Positions 1 through 9,122 of a stretch of 64,000 nt of DNA are shown here, one piece after another; within the stretch, counting starts at the first letter, position 1; the number at the start of each line of letters is the position of its first letter. This DNA comes from Leifsonia xyli subsp. cynodontis DSM 46306. Lineage in GTDB: Bacteria > Actinomycetota > Actinomycetes > Actinomycetales > Microbacteriaceae. The notes under the pieces were generated by a model, which searched no databases, was not told where the DNA came from, and saw only the letters and a program-made list of their open reading frames with translations. The position numbers and the translations under genes were made by a program. Location of the stretch: the NCBI RefSeq assembly GCF_000470775.1, contig NC_022438.1, forward strand, positions 434,001 through 498,000, in the 5' to 3' direction.

Positions 1-1199
1 CGGCGGCTCGCGCGAAGGTGCGCGAGATCTCGGCACGGTTCGGCTTCGATGTCGACCCGGACGCGTTGGTCGAGGAGCTGCCCATCGGCGTCCAGCAGCG
101 CGTGGAGATCATCAAGGCGCTCTCGCGCGATGCCGAAGTGCTCGTGTTCGACGAGCCGACGGCCGTTCTGACGCCGCAGGAGACCGATGAGCTCATGACG
201 ATCATGAAGCAGCTCGCCGCCGGCGGGACGGGCATCGTCTTCATCACCCACAAGCTCCGCGAGGTTCGCGAGGTGGCGAGCCGCATCACCATCATGCGGC
301 TCGGCAAGGTGGCCGGCGAGGCCGACCCGGAGGCGTCCAACGCCGAGCTCGCCTCGCTCATGGTGGGCCGCAGTGTCGAGCTGAGCGTCCGGAAGGGCGA
401 GCCGCGGCTCACGGACAATGTCCTCCGCGTGCGGGATCTCACCGTTTTCGACGCAGCCGGGGCCGTTCTGGTCGACGCGCTGAGCTTCGATGTCCGCGGC
501 GGCGAGGTGCTCGCCATCGCCGGTGTCCAGGGCAATGGCCAGACGGAGCTGACCGAGGCGCTCCTCGGCCTGCAGAAGCGGGTGACCGGGTCGATCGAGC
601 TCGACGGCCGCGAGCTCCTCGGCCTCTCCGTGCGGAGGATCCTCGACTCCGGCGTCGGGTTCGTCCCGGAGGACCGCAACGTGGACGGCCTGGTCGCCGA
701 GTTCTCCATCGCCGAGAATCTGATGCTCGACCGCTCCGATGGCGCCCCCTTCGTCAAAGGGGTGAACCTTCAGCTCGCGTTCCGCGACACGTTCGCGGAG
801 GAGAAGGTGCGCGAGTTCGACGTGCGCTCCCAGGGCATCGCGACCCGCGTCGGCCGGCTCTCCGGCGGCAACCAGCAGAAGGTCGTCCTCGCGCGCGAGC
901 TGAGCCGCGAACTCCGCCTTTTCGTGGCCGCGCAGCCGACTCGCGGTCTGGATGTCGGCTCGATCGAGTTCGTCCACGAGAGGATCATCGCGGCGCGCGG
1001 CGCCGGGGTGCCGGTCATCGTCGTCTCCACGGAGCTGGACGAGATCGTCGCGCTCGGCGACCGCGTCGCGGTCATGTACCGCGGCGGCGTCGTGGGCATC
1101 GTGCCCGCCACCACGCCCCGGGAGATCCTCGGCCTCATGATGACCGGTGAGGCCCCACCGGCGGAGTACCTCGTCGAGACAGAAGGAGCCTCCGCGTGA
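1..1199 (+). CDS. ABC transporter ATP-binding protein, nucleoside/BmpA type (5' partial)
   Basis: ATPase of a nucleoside-type ABC importer, energising the two permeases that follow. The reading frame is already open at base 3, so the start and the first Walker A motif lie outside the window. What remains of the first ATPase domain has the signature region IGVQQRVEIIKAL and Walker B followed by DEPTAVLTPQE. The second domain has SGGNQQKVVLARELS and the degenerate Walker B region AAQPTRGLDVGS, usual in the tandem-ATPase sugar/nucleoside subfamily (RbsA, NupA/YufO). The stop overlaps the next start (GTGA). A BmpA-like binding lipoprotein is expected upstream. Subfamily assignment is good; the substrate is inferred from the downstream salvage genes. 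Confidence 0.9.
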   Translation, partial: AARAKVREISARFGFDVDPDALVEELPIGVQQRVEIIKALSRDAEVLVFDEPTAVLTPQETDELMTIMKQLAAGGTGIVFITHKLREVREVASRITIMRLGKVAGEADPEASNAELASLMVGRSVELSVRKGEPRLTDNVLRVRDLTVFDAAGAVLVDALSFDVRGGEVLAIAGVQGNGQTELTEALLGLQKRVTGSIELDGRELLGLSVRRILDSGVGFVPEDRNVDGLVAEFSIAENLMLDRSDGAPFVKGVNLQLAFRDTFAEEKVREFDVRSQGIATRVGRLSGGNQQKVVLARELSRELRLFVAAQPTRGLDVGSIEFVHERIIAARGAGVPVIVVSTELDEIVALGDRVAVMYRGGVVGIVPATTPREILGLMMTGEAPPAEYLVETEGASA

Positions 1200-2521
1200 G
1201 CGAGCAGATCCCCCGCGTGGACGCCGACGCTCTGGCGGGCGGAACGCCCGCCGCCGAACCCGCGCTCGACCAGATCCCCGCCGGGCGCGAGGCCCCGGAG
1301 CCGCCCGTCCCCGAGGAGTCCCGTTCGCACCGCGTCCTGCGCGAGATCGCCTCGGGCAGCGCGCTGCTCTCCGTCTGTGCGATCATCGTCGCGCTCGTCG
1401 TCGGCGGCGTCTTCATCGCCGTGACGAACCAGCAGGTGCAGGCGGCGCTCGGCTACTTCTTCGCGCGACCCGGAGACACCTTCGCCGCCATCGGCAACGC
1501 GGTCGGGGGAGCGTACTCGGCCCTTTTCCAGGGCGCTGTCTACAACGTCAACGCCCCCGATGTCGCCACCGGCATCCAGTCGCTGTCGACGACGCTCACC
1601 TTCGCCACGCCGCTCATCGCGGCCGGCCTCGGTGTCGCGCTCAGCTTCCGCGTCGGCCTGTTCAACATCGGCGGCCAGGGACAGATGCTCATCGCGGCCC
1701 TGTTCGCGGGCATCGTCGGCTTCAAACTGCCGATGGCGCCGGGCGTCCACCTCCTCATCGCGGTCATCGCCGGGCTCGTCGGCGGTGCGATCTGGGCGGC
1801 GGTCGCCGGGGTCCTCAAAGCGTACACGCGGGCGCACGAGGTCATCGTCACGATCATGCTCAACTACATCGCGCTCAACCTTCTCAACTACCTGCTCACG
1901 ACATCCTTTCTGCGCGCCCCGGGCGCGAACGATCCGCGCACCCCGGCGACACTGCCGACGGCGGTGTTCCCCAAGCTCTTCGGCAGCGGGTATTCGCTGG
2001 ACATCGGCATCCTGCTCGCGATCCTCGCGACCGTCGCCGTGTGGTGGCTGCTCGAGCGGTCGAACCTCGGCTTCCGCTTCCGCGCGGTCGGCGAGAACCC
2101 GAACGCCGCGCGCGTCGCGGGCATGTCGGTCACATCGGTCTACGTGTGGGCGATGGTCATCTCGGGCGCGCTCGTCGGCCTCGCCGGGGCGACTCAGGTG
2201 CTCGGGCAGATCACCACCGGGTTCGGCAGCGACATCGACGCCGGCATCGGCTTCTCAGCGATCACGGTCGCGCTGCTCGGCCGCTCGCGCCCGTTCGGCG
2301 TGCTCGTCGCCGGCATCCTCATCGGCGCTTTCCAGGCCGGAGGCTTCGCCATGCAGGCCGCCGACAACGTGCCGGTGGAGGTCATCGCGATCATCCAGTC
2401 CGTCACGGTGCTCTTCATCGCTGCGCCGCCGCTCGTGCGGGCGATCTTCCGGCTGCCCGCACCCGGCGCGCCGAGCCGGACCCGCAGAGCGTCTCGCACG
2501 AAGGGAACGGTCGCACGATGA
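1196..2521 (+). CDS. ABC transporter permease, nucleoside type (first permease)
   Basis: 441-residue inner-membrane permease of the BPD_transp_2 family (NupB/YufP-like), pairing with the next gene to form the translocation path. A hydrophilic N-terminus of about 50 residues precedes roughly nine hydrophobic segments. The cytoplasmic coupling region reads FRFRAVGENPNAARVAGM, the hallmark of this family. GTG start within the GTGA overlap with the ATPase; its own stop overlaps the ATG of the second permease, so the three genes are translationally coupled. Family call is firm; nucleoside specificity rests on context. Confidence 0.92.
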   Translation: MSEQIPRVDADALAGGTPAAEPALDQIPAGREAPEPPVPEESRSHRVLREIASGSALLSVCAIIVALVVGGVFIAVTNQQVQAALGYFFARPGDTFAAIGNAVGGAYSALFQGAVYNVNAPDVATGIQSLSTTLTFATPLIAAGLGVALSFRVGLFNIGGQGQMLIAALFAGIVGFKLPMAPGVHLLIAVIAGLVGGAIWAAVAGVLKAYTRAHEVIVTIMLNYIALNLLNYLLTTSFLRAPGANDPRTPATLPTAVFPKLFGSGYSLDIGILLAILATVAVWWLLERSNLGFRFRAVGENPNAARVAGMSVTSVYVWAMVISGALVGLAGATQVLGQITTGFGSDIDAGIGFSAITVALLGRSRPFGVLVAGILIGAFQAGGFAMQAADNVPVEVIAIIQSVTVLFIAAPPLVRAIFRLPAPGAPSRTRRASRTKGTVAR

Positions 2522-3813
2522 CCGTCGTCACCCCGCCCGCTGCCCCCGCGCCGACCGGGGGCGACGGAGCGTCTGCCCGCGTCGTGGTCCGCCACTGGCG
2601 CCTGCCGATCGTGTTCGCGGTCTTCGCTCTCGTGAGCATCGTGCTCTTCCTCGTCTTCCCCCGCTCCGGCGAGACGACGTACACGTTCACGGAGAAGAAT
2701 GACTTCTTCGTCATCCCGAACCTGCCCGTGTACACCCTGGCGGCCGGTTTCGCGGTGACGGCGATCGCCCTGGTGGTCACGGCGTCCGCCTTCGTCCTCG
2801 TGGCGGGCGGCCGCCGGGTTCCGCTCTGGCTCGGGGCCGTGTTCGCCCTCGCGCTGCTGTTCGGGTTCGTCACCTGGTCGGCTGGCTCCGGGACGGTGCC
2901 CGTCGCGGGCCTGCTCGCGGCGGCGCTGGGCCTCAGCGTCCCGATCATCTACGGCGCTCTGGGCGGTGTGCTGTCCGAGCGCGTCGGCGTCGTCAACGTC
3001 GCCATCGAAGGCCAGCTGCTCGGCGGCGCCTTCACCTCGGCGATGCTCGCCACCATGACGCACTCGGCCGGCGTCGGTCTGATCTGCGCTGCCGTCGCCG
3101 GGATGCTCGTCTCGTTCGTCCTCGCGGCGTTCTCGATCAAGTACCTCGTCGACCAGGTCATCGTCGGCATCGTGCTCAACGTGCTCGTCTCCGGCGTGAC
3201 CGGCTTCTTCTACACGGCGGTCATGGCGAACAACACGGCGGCCTTCAACCTGCCGCCCACGCTTCCGAGTCTGCCGATTCCGCTGCTGAGCCAGATTCCG
3301 GTGATCGGCCCCGTGCTGTTCGATCAGACGCTGATCGTGTACGCGATGTACGTCGCGGTGGCCGGTGTCTCCTTCTTCCTGTTCCACACCCGCTGGGGCC
3401 TTCGGGTGCGCGCGGTCGGCGAGCACCCGAAGGCGGCCGACACGGTCGGTGTCAGGGTCACCTCGACGCGGTTCTGGACGGTGCTGATCGCCGGCGCGAT
3501 CGCTGGCTTCGGCGGCGCGTATTTCACGATCGGCGGCGTCGGCGGGTTCGTCAAAGACATGACGAGCGGCCTCGGCTACATTGCGCTGGCCGCTGTGATC
3601 TTCGGCCGCTGGAACCCGATCCGCGCCACTCTCGCCGCGCTCCTCTTCGGCTTCGCGGCCGCGCTGCAGAGCCTGCTCGGCCTGCTGCACGCCCCGATCC
3701 CGAGCGAGTTCCTGCGGATGCTGCCCTATCTGGTGACGATCGCCGCCGTCGCCGGTCTGGTCGGGGTCTCGCGCGGACCCGCCGCCTCCGGCAAACCCTA
3801 TATCAAATCATGA
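2518..3813 (+). CDS. ABC transporter permease, nucleoside type (second permease)
   Basis: 431-residue second permease (NupC/YufQ-like). The frame is open far upstream through the first permease, but the ATG at 2518 overlapping the preceding stop (ATGA) is the credible start. After a leader and an N-terminal membrane pair, the conserved core begins around GALGGVLSERVGVVNVAIEG, and the coupling region LRVRAVGEHPKAADTVGV matches its partner. About nine to ten membrane segments. It overlaps cdd by four bases, tying uptake to intracellular breakdown of the imported nucleoside. Confidence 0.92.
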   Translation: MTVVTPPAAPAPTGGDGASARVVVRHWRLPIVFAVFALVSIVLFLVFPRSGETTYTFTEKNDFFVIPNLPVYTLAAGFAVTAIALVVTASAFVLVAGGRRVPLWLGAVFALALLFGFVTWSAGSGTVPVAGLLAAALGLSVPIIYGALGGVLSERVGVVNVAIEGQLLGGAFTSAMLATMTHSAGVGLICAAVAGMLVSFVLAAFSIKYLVDQVIVGIVLNVLVSGVTGFFYTAVMANNTAAFNLPPTLPSLPIPLLSQIPVIGPVLFDQTLIVYAMYVAVAGVSFFLFHTRWGLRVRAVGEHPKAADTVGVRVTSTRFWTVLIAGAIAGFGGAYFTIGGVGGFVKDMTSGLGYIALAAVIFGRWNPIRATLAALLFGFAAALQSLLGLLHAPIPSEFLRMLPYLVTIAAVAGLVGVSRGPAASGKPYIKS

Positions 3814-4220
3814 CAATCATTATTGAATGGGAGGCCCTTCGCGCAGCGGCCCGCGAGGCCATGGCCCACGCCTACGTCCCGTACTCGCGTTTCCCCGTCG
3901 GGGCGGCGGCGCTCGTGGACGACGGCCGCATCGTCAGCGGCTGCAATGTCGAGAACGCCAGCTACGGCGTCACGCTGTGCGCCGAGTGCGGGCTCGTCTC
4001 CGCGCTCGCGATGTCCGGCGGCGGCCGGCTCGTCGCTTTCACCTGTGTGAACGGCGACGGCGACACCCTCATGCCGTGCGGACGCTGCCGGCAGCTGCTC
4101 TCCGAGCACGCGGCCGAGGGGATGCTGCTGGAGACCGTCTCCGGCCTCCGCGCTATCGACGAGGTGCTGCCCGACGCCTTCGGTCCGCGGCAACTCGCCG
4201 AGCACCGCACCAACGACTGA
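3810..4220 (+). CDS. cdd: Cytidine deaminase
   Basis: Cytosolic zinc enzyme converting cytidine and deoxycytidine to uridine and deoxyuridine. 136 residues, the usual length of the homotetrameric form. The zinc and catalytic motifs are complete: C57-A-E59 in TLCAEC and PCGRC with C90 and C93; GCNVENASYG is the substrate-binding loop. ATG start in a four-base overlap with the permease gene. Position between importer and pyrimidine phosphorylase fits pyrimidine salvage. Confidence 0.96.
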   Translation: MTIIIEWEALRAAAREAMAHAYVPYSRFPVGAAALVDDGRIVSGCNVENASYGVTLCAECGLVSALAMSGGGRLVAFTCVNGDGDTLMPCGRCRQLLSEHAAEGMLLETVSGLRAIDEVLPDAFGPRQLAEHRTND

Positions 4221-4232
4221 GAAAGACATCCC

Positions 4233-5549
4233 GTGACCCAGACCGCAGGAATGGTCGAGGCGTTCGACGCCGTCGACCTGATCAGGACCAAGCGCGACCG
4301 CGGAGAGCTCCGCACCGCCGAGATCGACTGGCTGGTGGACGCCTACACCCGCGGCTACGTGGGCGACGAGCAGATGTCCGCGATGGCGATGGCGATCTTC
4401 CTCAACGGCATGACCCGCCGCGAGATCAAGGACCTCACGCTCGCCATGATCGCCTCGGGCGAGCGCATGGACTTCTCCGGTCTCGGCAAGCCCACCGCGG
4501 ACAAACACTCCACCGGCGGTGTCGGCGACAAGATCACACTGCCGCTCATGCCACTGGTCGCCGCCTTCGGCGTGGCCGTCCCGCAGCTCTCCGGCCGCGG
4601 TCTCGGGCACACCGGAGGGACGCTCGACAAGCTCGAGAGCATCCCGGGCTGGCGCGCCGACTTGTCGAACGAGGAGATGTTCGCGCAGCTGCGGAACGAG
4701 GGCGGCGTCATCTGCGCGGCCGGTTCGGGGCTCGCCCCGGCCGACGGCAAACTGTACGCGCTGCGGGACATCACGGGCACGGTCGAGGCCATCCCGCTGA
4801 TCGCCTCCTCGATCATGTCCAAGAAGATCGCGGAGGGCACCGGCGCGCTGGTGCTCGACGTGAAGTTCGGTTCGGGAGCGTTCCTCAAAGACATCGAGAA
4901 GTCGCGCGAGCTGGCTCGGACGATGGTCGAGCTGGGCACGGACGCCGGGGTCGCCACCTCGGCGCTGCTCACGGACATGAATGTCCCGCTGGGCCTCGCC
5001 ATCGGCAACGCCAATGAGGTGCGCGAGTCCGTCGAGGTGCTCGCCGGCGGCGGTCCCGCCGATGTCGTGGAGCTGACGGTCGCGCTCGCGCGCGAGATGC
5101 TCGCGCTGGCCGGTCAGCCGGACGCGGAGGTCGAGGCGGCGCTGAGGGACGGGCGGGCGATGGACAAGTGGCGGGAGGTCATCCGCGCCCAGGGCGGCGA
5201 CCCGGAGGCGGCGCTTCCGGTGGCGAGGGAGACGCACACCGTGCTCGCCGGGGAGGACGGCATCCTGATCGAGCAGCAGGCCCTCCCCTTCGGCATCGCC
5301 GCATGGCGCCTGGGCGCTGGCCGCGCCCGCAAGCAGGACCCGGTGCAGCCCGCGGCGGGCATCGACCTGCACGCGAAACCGGGCGATGAGATCCGCGCCG
5401 GCCAGCCGCTGTTCACCCTCTCCGCCGACGAGCCGGCGCGCTTCGAGCGCGCGCTCGAAGCGCTCGACGGCGCCTATCGGATCGCCCCCGCCGGAACGCC
5501 GTTCGAGCGCGGGCCGATCGTCGCGGAGCGGATCGGCCGCTCCCGGTAG
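4233..5549 (+). CDS. deoA: Thymidine / pyrimidine-nucleoside phosphorylase
   Basis: Phosphorolyses thymidine, deoxyuridine or uridine to base plus (deoxy)ribose-1-phosphate. 438 residues, normal for the family. Diagnostic stretches are KHSTGGVGDKITLPL (phosphate binding) and SGRGLGHTGGTLDKLESIPG, followed by the C-terminal alpha/beta domain with LHAKPGDEIRAGQPLFTL. GTG start 12 bases after cdd, preceded by a GA-rich stretch. Whether it prefers thymidine (DeoA) or accepts uridine too (Pdp) cannot be told from sequence. Its TAG stop is part of a -10-like hexamer for the next gene. Confidence 0.95.
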   Translation: MTQTAGMVEAFDAVDLIRTKRDRGELRTAEIDWLVDAYTRGYVGDEQMSAMAMAIFLNGMTRREIKDLTLAMIASGERMDFSGLGKPTADKHSTGGVGDKITLPLMPLVAAFGVAVPQLSGRGLGHTGGTLDKLESIPGWRADLSNEEMFAQLRNEGGVICAAGSGLAPADGKLYALRDITGTVEAIPLIASSIMSKKIAEGTGALVLDVKFGSGAFLKDIEKSRELARTMVELGTDAGVATSALLTDMNVPLGLAIGNANEVRESVEVLAGGGPADVVELTVALAREMLALAGQPDAEVEAALRDGRAMDKWREVIRAQGGDPEAALPVARETHTVLAGEDGILIEQQALPFGIAAWRLGAGRARKQDPVQPAAGIDLHAKPGDEIRAGQPLFTLSADEPARFERALEALDGAYRIAPAGTPFERGPIVAERIGRSR

Positions 5550-5552
5550 ATT
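5547..5552 (+). promoter_or_regulatory. Candidate -10 element for add
   Basis: TAGATT lies 7 bases before the add ATG and overlaps the deoA stop codon. The spacing would give a leaderless or nearly leaderless transcript, although GAAGGG between hexamer and ATG could also act as a ribosome site. Seen by eye only. Confidence 0.35.
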
Positions 5553-5559
5553 GAAGGGT

Positions 5560-6675
5560 ATGAGCGAGAACGAGACGTACGCGCTGCCCGACGGCACCGA
5601 CATCCAGGCCCTGCCGAAAGTGTCGCTGCACGACCACCTGGACGGCGGCCTGCGCCCCCTGACCGTTCTGGAACTGGCCGATGCGGCCGGTCTCGAGATC
5701 CCGGCCGGCGATGCCGATTCCCTGGGCCGTTGGTTCGCCGAGAAGTCGAATTCGGGCTCCCTGGTCGAGTATCTCAAGACGTTCGATCTGACGACCGCCG
5801 TCATGCAGACCCGAGAGAGCCTCATCCGCGTCGCGCGCGAGTTCGTGCAGGATCTCGGGGCCGACGGGGTCGTGTACGGCGAGGTGCGCTGGGCGCCGGA
5901 GCAGCATCTGGGTCGCGGGCTCAGCCTCGACGAGACGGTCGAAGCCGTGCAGGAGGGCATCGAGCAGGGCATCCAGGATGTGTACGCGACCGGCGCGCGC
6001 ATCCGCGTCGGCCAGCTGGTGTCCGCGATGCGCCACACCGATCGCAGTCTTGAGATCGCCGAGCTGGCGGTGCGGCACCGCGATGACGGCGTGGTCGGGT
6101 TCGACATCGCCGGTCCCGAGGCGGGCTTCCCGCCCTCGAACCACCGCGCCGCGTTCGACTACCTGGCCGCCCAGTTCTTCCCGACCTCGGTGCATGCCGG
6201 CGAGGCGGACGGTCTCGACAGCATCCAGAGCGCGCTGCTCGACGGGCGCGCGCTGCGGCTCGGGCACGGTGTGCGCCTGGCCGAGGACATCACGATCGAA
6301 CGCCAGGACGACGAGAACACGTATGTGACGCTCGGGACGCTCTCGCAGTGGGTCAAGGATCGCGAGATCGCTCTGGAGACGAGCCCCAGCTCCAATCTGC
6401 AGACCGGGGCCATCGCGGCCTGGGGCGACGACATCCTGGACCACCCGTTCGACCTGCTCTACCAGCTCGGCTTCCGGGTGCTGGTGAACACCGATAATCG
6501 GCTGATGAGCGGCACGACGCTGACCCGCGAGCTGAGCATCCTGGCCGATGCCTTCGCCTACGACCGCACCGACCTCGAGATCTTCCAGCTGAACGCGGCG
6601 GCGGCGGCCTTCCTCCCCCTCGAAGAGCGCGAGGAGCTGGCCGGGATCGTCACAGCAGGTTTCGAGGGTTCCTGA
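5560..6675 (+). CDS. add: Adenosine deaminase
   Basis: Converts adenosine and deoxyadenosine to inosine and deoxyinosine in the cytosol. 371 residues. Metal ligands H24 and H26 lie in LHDHLDGG; later motifs HAGEADG, LGHGVRLAED, SPSSNLQTG and NTDNRLMSGT are complete. The frame extends upstream into deoA, but ATG 5560 gives the normal N-terminus and lies 10 bases after deoA. Its inosine product would be used by the purine nucleoside phosphorylase encoded at 9119-9949. Confidence 0.95.
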   Translation: MSENETYALPDGTDIQALPKVSLHDHLDGGLRPLTVLELADAAGLEIPAGDADSLGRWFAEKSNSGSLVEYLKTFDLTTAVMQTRESLIRVAREFVQDLGADGVVYGEVRWAPEQHLGRGLSLDETVEAVQEGIEQGIQDVYATGARIRVGQLVSAMRHTDRSLEIAELAVRHRDDGVVGFDIAGPEAGFPPSNHRAAFDYLAAQFFPTSVHAGEADGLDSIQSALLDGRALRLGHGVRLAEDITIERQDDENTYVTLGTLSQWVKDREIALETSPSSNLQTGAIAAWGDDILDHPFDLLYQLGFRVLVNTDNRLMSGTTLTRELSILADAFAYDRTDLEIFQLNAAAAAFLPLEEREELAGIVTAGFEGS

Positions 6676-6687
6676 CCCACCGGGCGA

Positions 6688-6693
6688 TACGCT
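6688..6693 (+). promoter_or_regulatory. Candidate -10 element for the PTS IIA gene
   Basis: TACGCT sits 6 bases before the ATG at 6700. The intervening GGAGGC could instead serve as a Shine-Dalgarno sequence, so leaderless initiation here is uncertain. Confidence 0.3.
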
Positions 6694-6699
6694 GGAGGC

Positions 6700-7161
6700 A
6701 TGCCCCTGCCGCCACTGCCCGCTTCCGCCGTGACCATCGGCGCCCACGCCGCCGATTGGCGCGAGGCTGTGGATCTCGCGGGGGCGGCGCTGGCGCGTTC
6801 GGGTGCGACGCAACCGGGATACGCGGCCCGCATGGTGCAGGTGATCGAGGAGTTCGGGGCCTACATCGTGATCGCCCCCGGCCTCGCTCTCGCACACGCG
6901 CGACCCGGCCCGGACGTGAACGTCGACGGACTCGCCGTGGTGACGCTGGCTGAGCCGGTCGCGTTCGGGCACCCCCACAACGACCCCGTCTCGGTGGTCA
7001 TCGGCCTGGCCGTGTCCACACCGGACGCGCATGTCACCAGTGTCGCGGAACTGGCCAATGTGTTCAACGACCCGGATTCGATTCCGGCGCTCGCGGACGC
7101 GAGCGAGGTGGCCGAGGTGCAACGCATCCTGACGCTCAGCGAGGAAGAGGCCGCACGGTGA
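6700..7161 (+). CDS. PTS sugar transporter subunit IIA
   Basis: 153-residue EIIA of the mannitol/fructose/ascorbate (UlaC-like) class. It would take phosphate from HPr on a histidine, most likely H66 in GLALAHARPG, and hand it to EIIB. The second conserved segment is PVAFGHPHNDPVSVVIGL. Start at ATG 6700 follows GGAGG closely. It overlaps the IIB gene (GTGA). No IIC membrane subunit follows: the next gene is on the opposite strand. The pair may therefore serve a distant IIC or be regulatory. Confidence 0.9.
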   Translation: MPLPPLPASAVTIGAHAADWREAVDLAGAALARSGATQPGYAARMVQVIEEFGAYIVIAPGLALAHARPGPDVNVDGLAVVTLAEPVAFGHPHNDPVSVVIGLAVSTPDAHVTSVAELANVFNDPDSIPALADASEVAEVQRILTLSEEEAAR

Positions 7162-7430
7162 AGATCGTGGCGATCTGCGGCGTCGGCCTCGGAACCTCCG
7201 GCATCCTGAAAGTCAACGCCGAGCGGGTGCTCGAACGGCTCGGGATCGACGCGGTCGTCGCGGCGTCGGACGCGGTGAACGTCGCTTCCGTCGCATCCGA
7301 CGCCCAGATCATCTTGACCTCGCCGGAGCTGGCCGATCGCATCGGACCGACCAACGCCGACGTGATCGTGGTGCAGAACTACTTCGACCTCGATGAGCTG
7401 GAGCGGAAACTGGACGAAGCGCTCGGTTAG
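7158..7430 (+). CDS. PTS sugar transporter subunit IIB
   Basis: 90-residue EIIB of the lactose/ascorbate/galactitol fold. The phosphocysteine is C7 in ICGVGLGTS, the typical P-loop-like motif. GTG start coupled to the IIA stop. Full length for a free-standing IIB. There is no IIC neighbour within the window. Confidence 0.92.
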   Translation: MKIVAICGVGLGTSGILKVNAERVLERLGIDAVVAASDAVNVASVASDAQIILTSPELADRIGPTNADVIVVQNYFDLDELERKLDEALG

Positions 7431-7442
7431 GCCGTCAGCCCG

Positions 7443-9122
7443 TCACGCTGTCAGCGCCCGCATCGCCTCCGCCAGGGCAGCGACCCGCGCGGCGGCGGTC
7501 GAGCGCCGCTCGGCGAGGGCGCCTTCGTCGCTCGACGCGTCGATGTAGATCTTGAGCTTCGGCTCCGTGCCGCTCGGCCGCACCATCACGCGCGAGCCGT
7601 CCGCCAGCAGGATGCGGAGCACATCGCTCGGCGGGAGACCGCCGAGACCGTCGCTCAGGTCGTCGATCCGGCTCACGGGGACCGCGCCGAGGTGGCTCGG
7701 CGGGGTCGCTCGCAGAGCCGCCATGATCTCGCCGATGCGGGAGACATCGCTGACGCGGAGGGAGATCTGCTCGCTCGCGAAGAAGCCGAATCGCTCGGCG
7801 AAGGCGTCCAGCTGGTCCGCGATCGTGCGCCCCTCCGCGGCCAGGCTGCTGGCCAGGTCGAGCAGCGCGGTCGCGGCGGAGATGCCGTCTTTGTCACGGA
7901 TGGTCTGCGGGTTCACGAGGTAGCCCAGCGCCTCCTCGTAGCCGAAGATCAGCCCGGGTGCGCGGGAGACCCATTTGAAACCGGTGAGCGTGTTCGCAAA
8001 GCCGAGGCGGTACGCCTCCGCGACCGCCGCCAGCGCGGGAGAGGAGACGATCGAGCAGGCGAGCGCCCCGCCCTCCCCGGCAGCCAGCTCGGCGGCGCGC
8101 CAGCCCAGCAGGGCGCCGACTTCGTTGCCGCTCAGCCGGCGGTAGCCCTCGGCCGCGGCCGGGTCGGGGATGGCGACGGCGAGCCGGTCGGCGTCCGGGT
8201 CGTTGGCGATGACCAGGTCGGCCCCGGCCTCGCGCGCCGTGGCGAACGCGAGATCCATCGCGCCCGGCTCCTCGGGGTTCGGAAACGCGACGGTCGGGAA
8301 CGCCGGATCGGGATCGCGCTGCGCGGTCACGACCGCGGGCTCGGCGAACCCGGCGCGGGCGAACACCTCCCGGGCCGTGCGCCAGCCGACGCCGTGCATG
8401 GCCGTGTACGCGAACGAGACGGCGTCCCGCGGGGCGGAGGTGCTCGCGACGGCGGCGGTCGCCGCGATGTAGTCGCGCTCGACCTCCTCGCCGGCGACCT
8501 CGTACTGCTCCGAGCGGGGCAGTTCTGCGACGCTGCCCCGAGCGACCTCCAGGATGTGCGCGGCGATCTCCGCATCCGTCGGGGAGACGATCTGCGAACC
8601 GTGGCTCTTGCCGCCGAGATAGACCTTGTAGCCGTTGTCGTTCCGCGGGTTGTGGCTGGCGGTGACCATGACCCCGGCGCTCGTGCCCAGGTGCCGAATC
8701 GCGAACGCGAGCACCGGGGTGGGCAGCAGGCGCGGCAGGAGGATGGCGCACACGCCGGCTCCGGCCATGAGCTCCGCCGTGTCGCGGGCGAAGACATCGG
8801 AGTTCTTGCGGCCGTCGTAGCCGATGACGACCGAGGGGGTTCCGTCCTCGGCGTTCTCCATCAGCCAGTGGGCGAAGCCGGCCGCGGCCTGAGCCACCAG
8901 CACGCGGTTCATCCGGTTCGGGCCGGCGGCGATCTCGCCGCGGAGACCGGCCGTGCCGAAAGCGAGACGGGCGCCGAAACGCGAGCGGAGGTCCGCGATG
9001 GCCCCGGCCGAGCCGGACTCGGCATCGGCGAGGAGAGCCGTGAGCTCCCGGTGCGTCTCGGGGTCGGGGTCCTGCTCCAGCCAGACGCGGGCGTCGGCGA
9101 GGAGCTGCGCGGTGTCGCTCAC
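7443..9122 (-). CDS. Phospho-sugar mutase (phosphoglucomutase/phosphomannomutase/phosphopentomutase type)
   Basis: 559-residue alpha-D-phosphohexomutase. Active-site phosphoserine S156 lies in VTASHNPRNDNGYK; the metal loop is NDPDADRLAVA; the sugar-binding loop is FGYEEALGY; the C-terminal phosphate-binding loop is RPSGTEPKLKIY. Its length and loop spacing match the PgcA-like group. It overlaps the purine nucleoside phosphorylase gene by four bases. That coupling suggests isomerisation of ribose-1-phosphate to ribose-5-phosphate as at least one role, but this is inference; hexose phosphates are equally possible substrates. Confidence 0.9.
   Translation of the reverse strand: MSDTAQLLADARVWLEQDPDPETHRELTALLADAESGSAGAIADLRSRFGARLAFGTAGLRGEIAAGPNRMNRVLVAQAAAGFAHWLMENAEDGTPSVVIGYDGRKNSDVFARDTAELMAGAGVCAILLPRLLPTPVLAFAIRHLGTSAGVMVTASHNPRNDNGYKVYLGGKSHGSQIVSPTDAEIAAHILEVARGSVAELPRSEQYEVAGEEVERDYIAATAAVASTSAPRDAVSFAYTAMHGVGWRTAREVFARAGFAEPAVVTAQRDPDPAFPTVAFPNPEEPGAMDLAFATAREAGADLVIANDPDADRLAVAIPDPAAAEGYRRLSGNEVGALLGWRAAELAAGEGGALACSIVSSPALAAVAEAYRLGFANTLTGFKWVSRAPGLIFGYEEALGYLVNPQTIRDKDGISAATALLDLASSLAAEGRTIADQLDAFAERFGFFASEQISLRVSDVSRIGEIMAALRATPPSHLGAVPVSRIDDLSDGLGGLPPSDVLRILLADGSRVMVRPSGTEPKLKIYIDASSDEGALAERRSTAAARVAALAEAMRALTA

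Noticed and set aside
1147..3813. A single 888-codon open frame spanning both ABC permeases
   Set aside because: The first half is the wrong frame of the first permease (Arg/Pro-rich, no homology). Only the part from ATG 2518 is a real protein.
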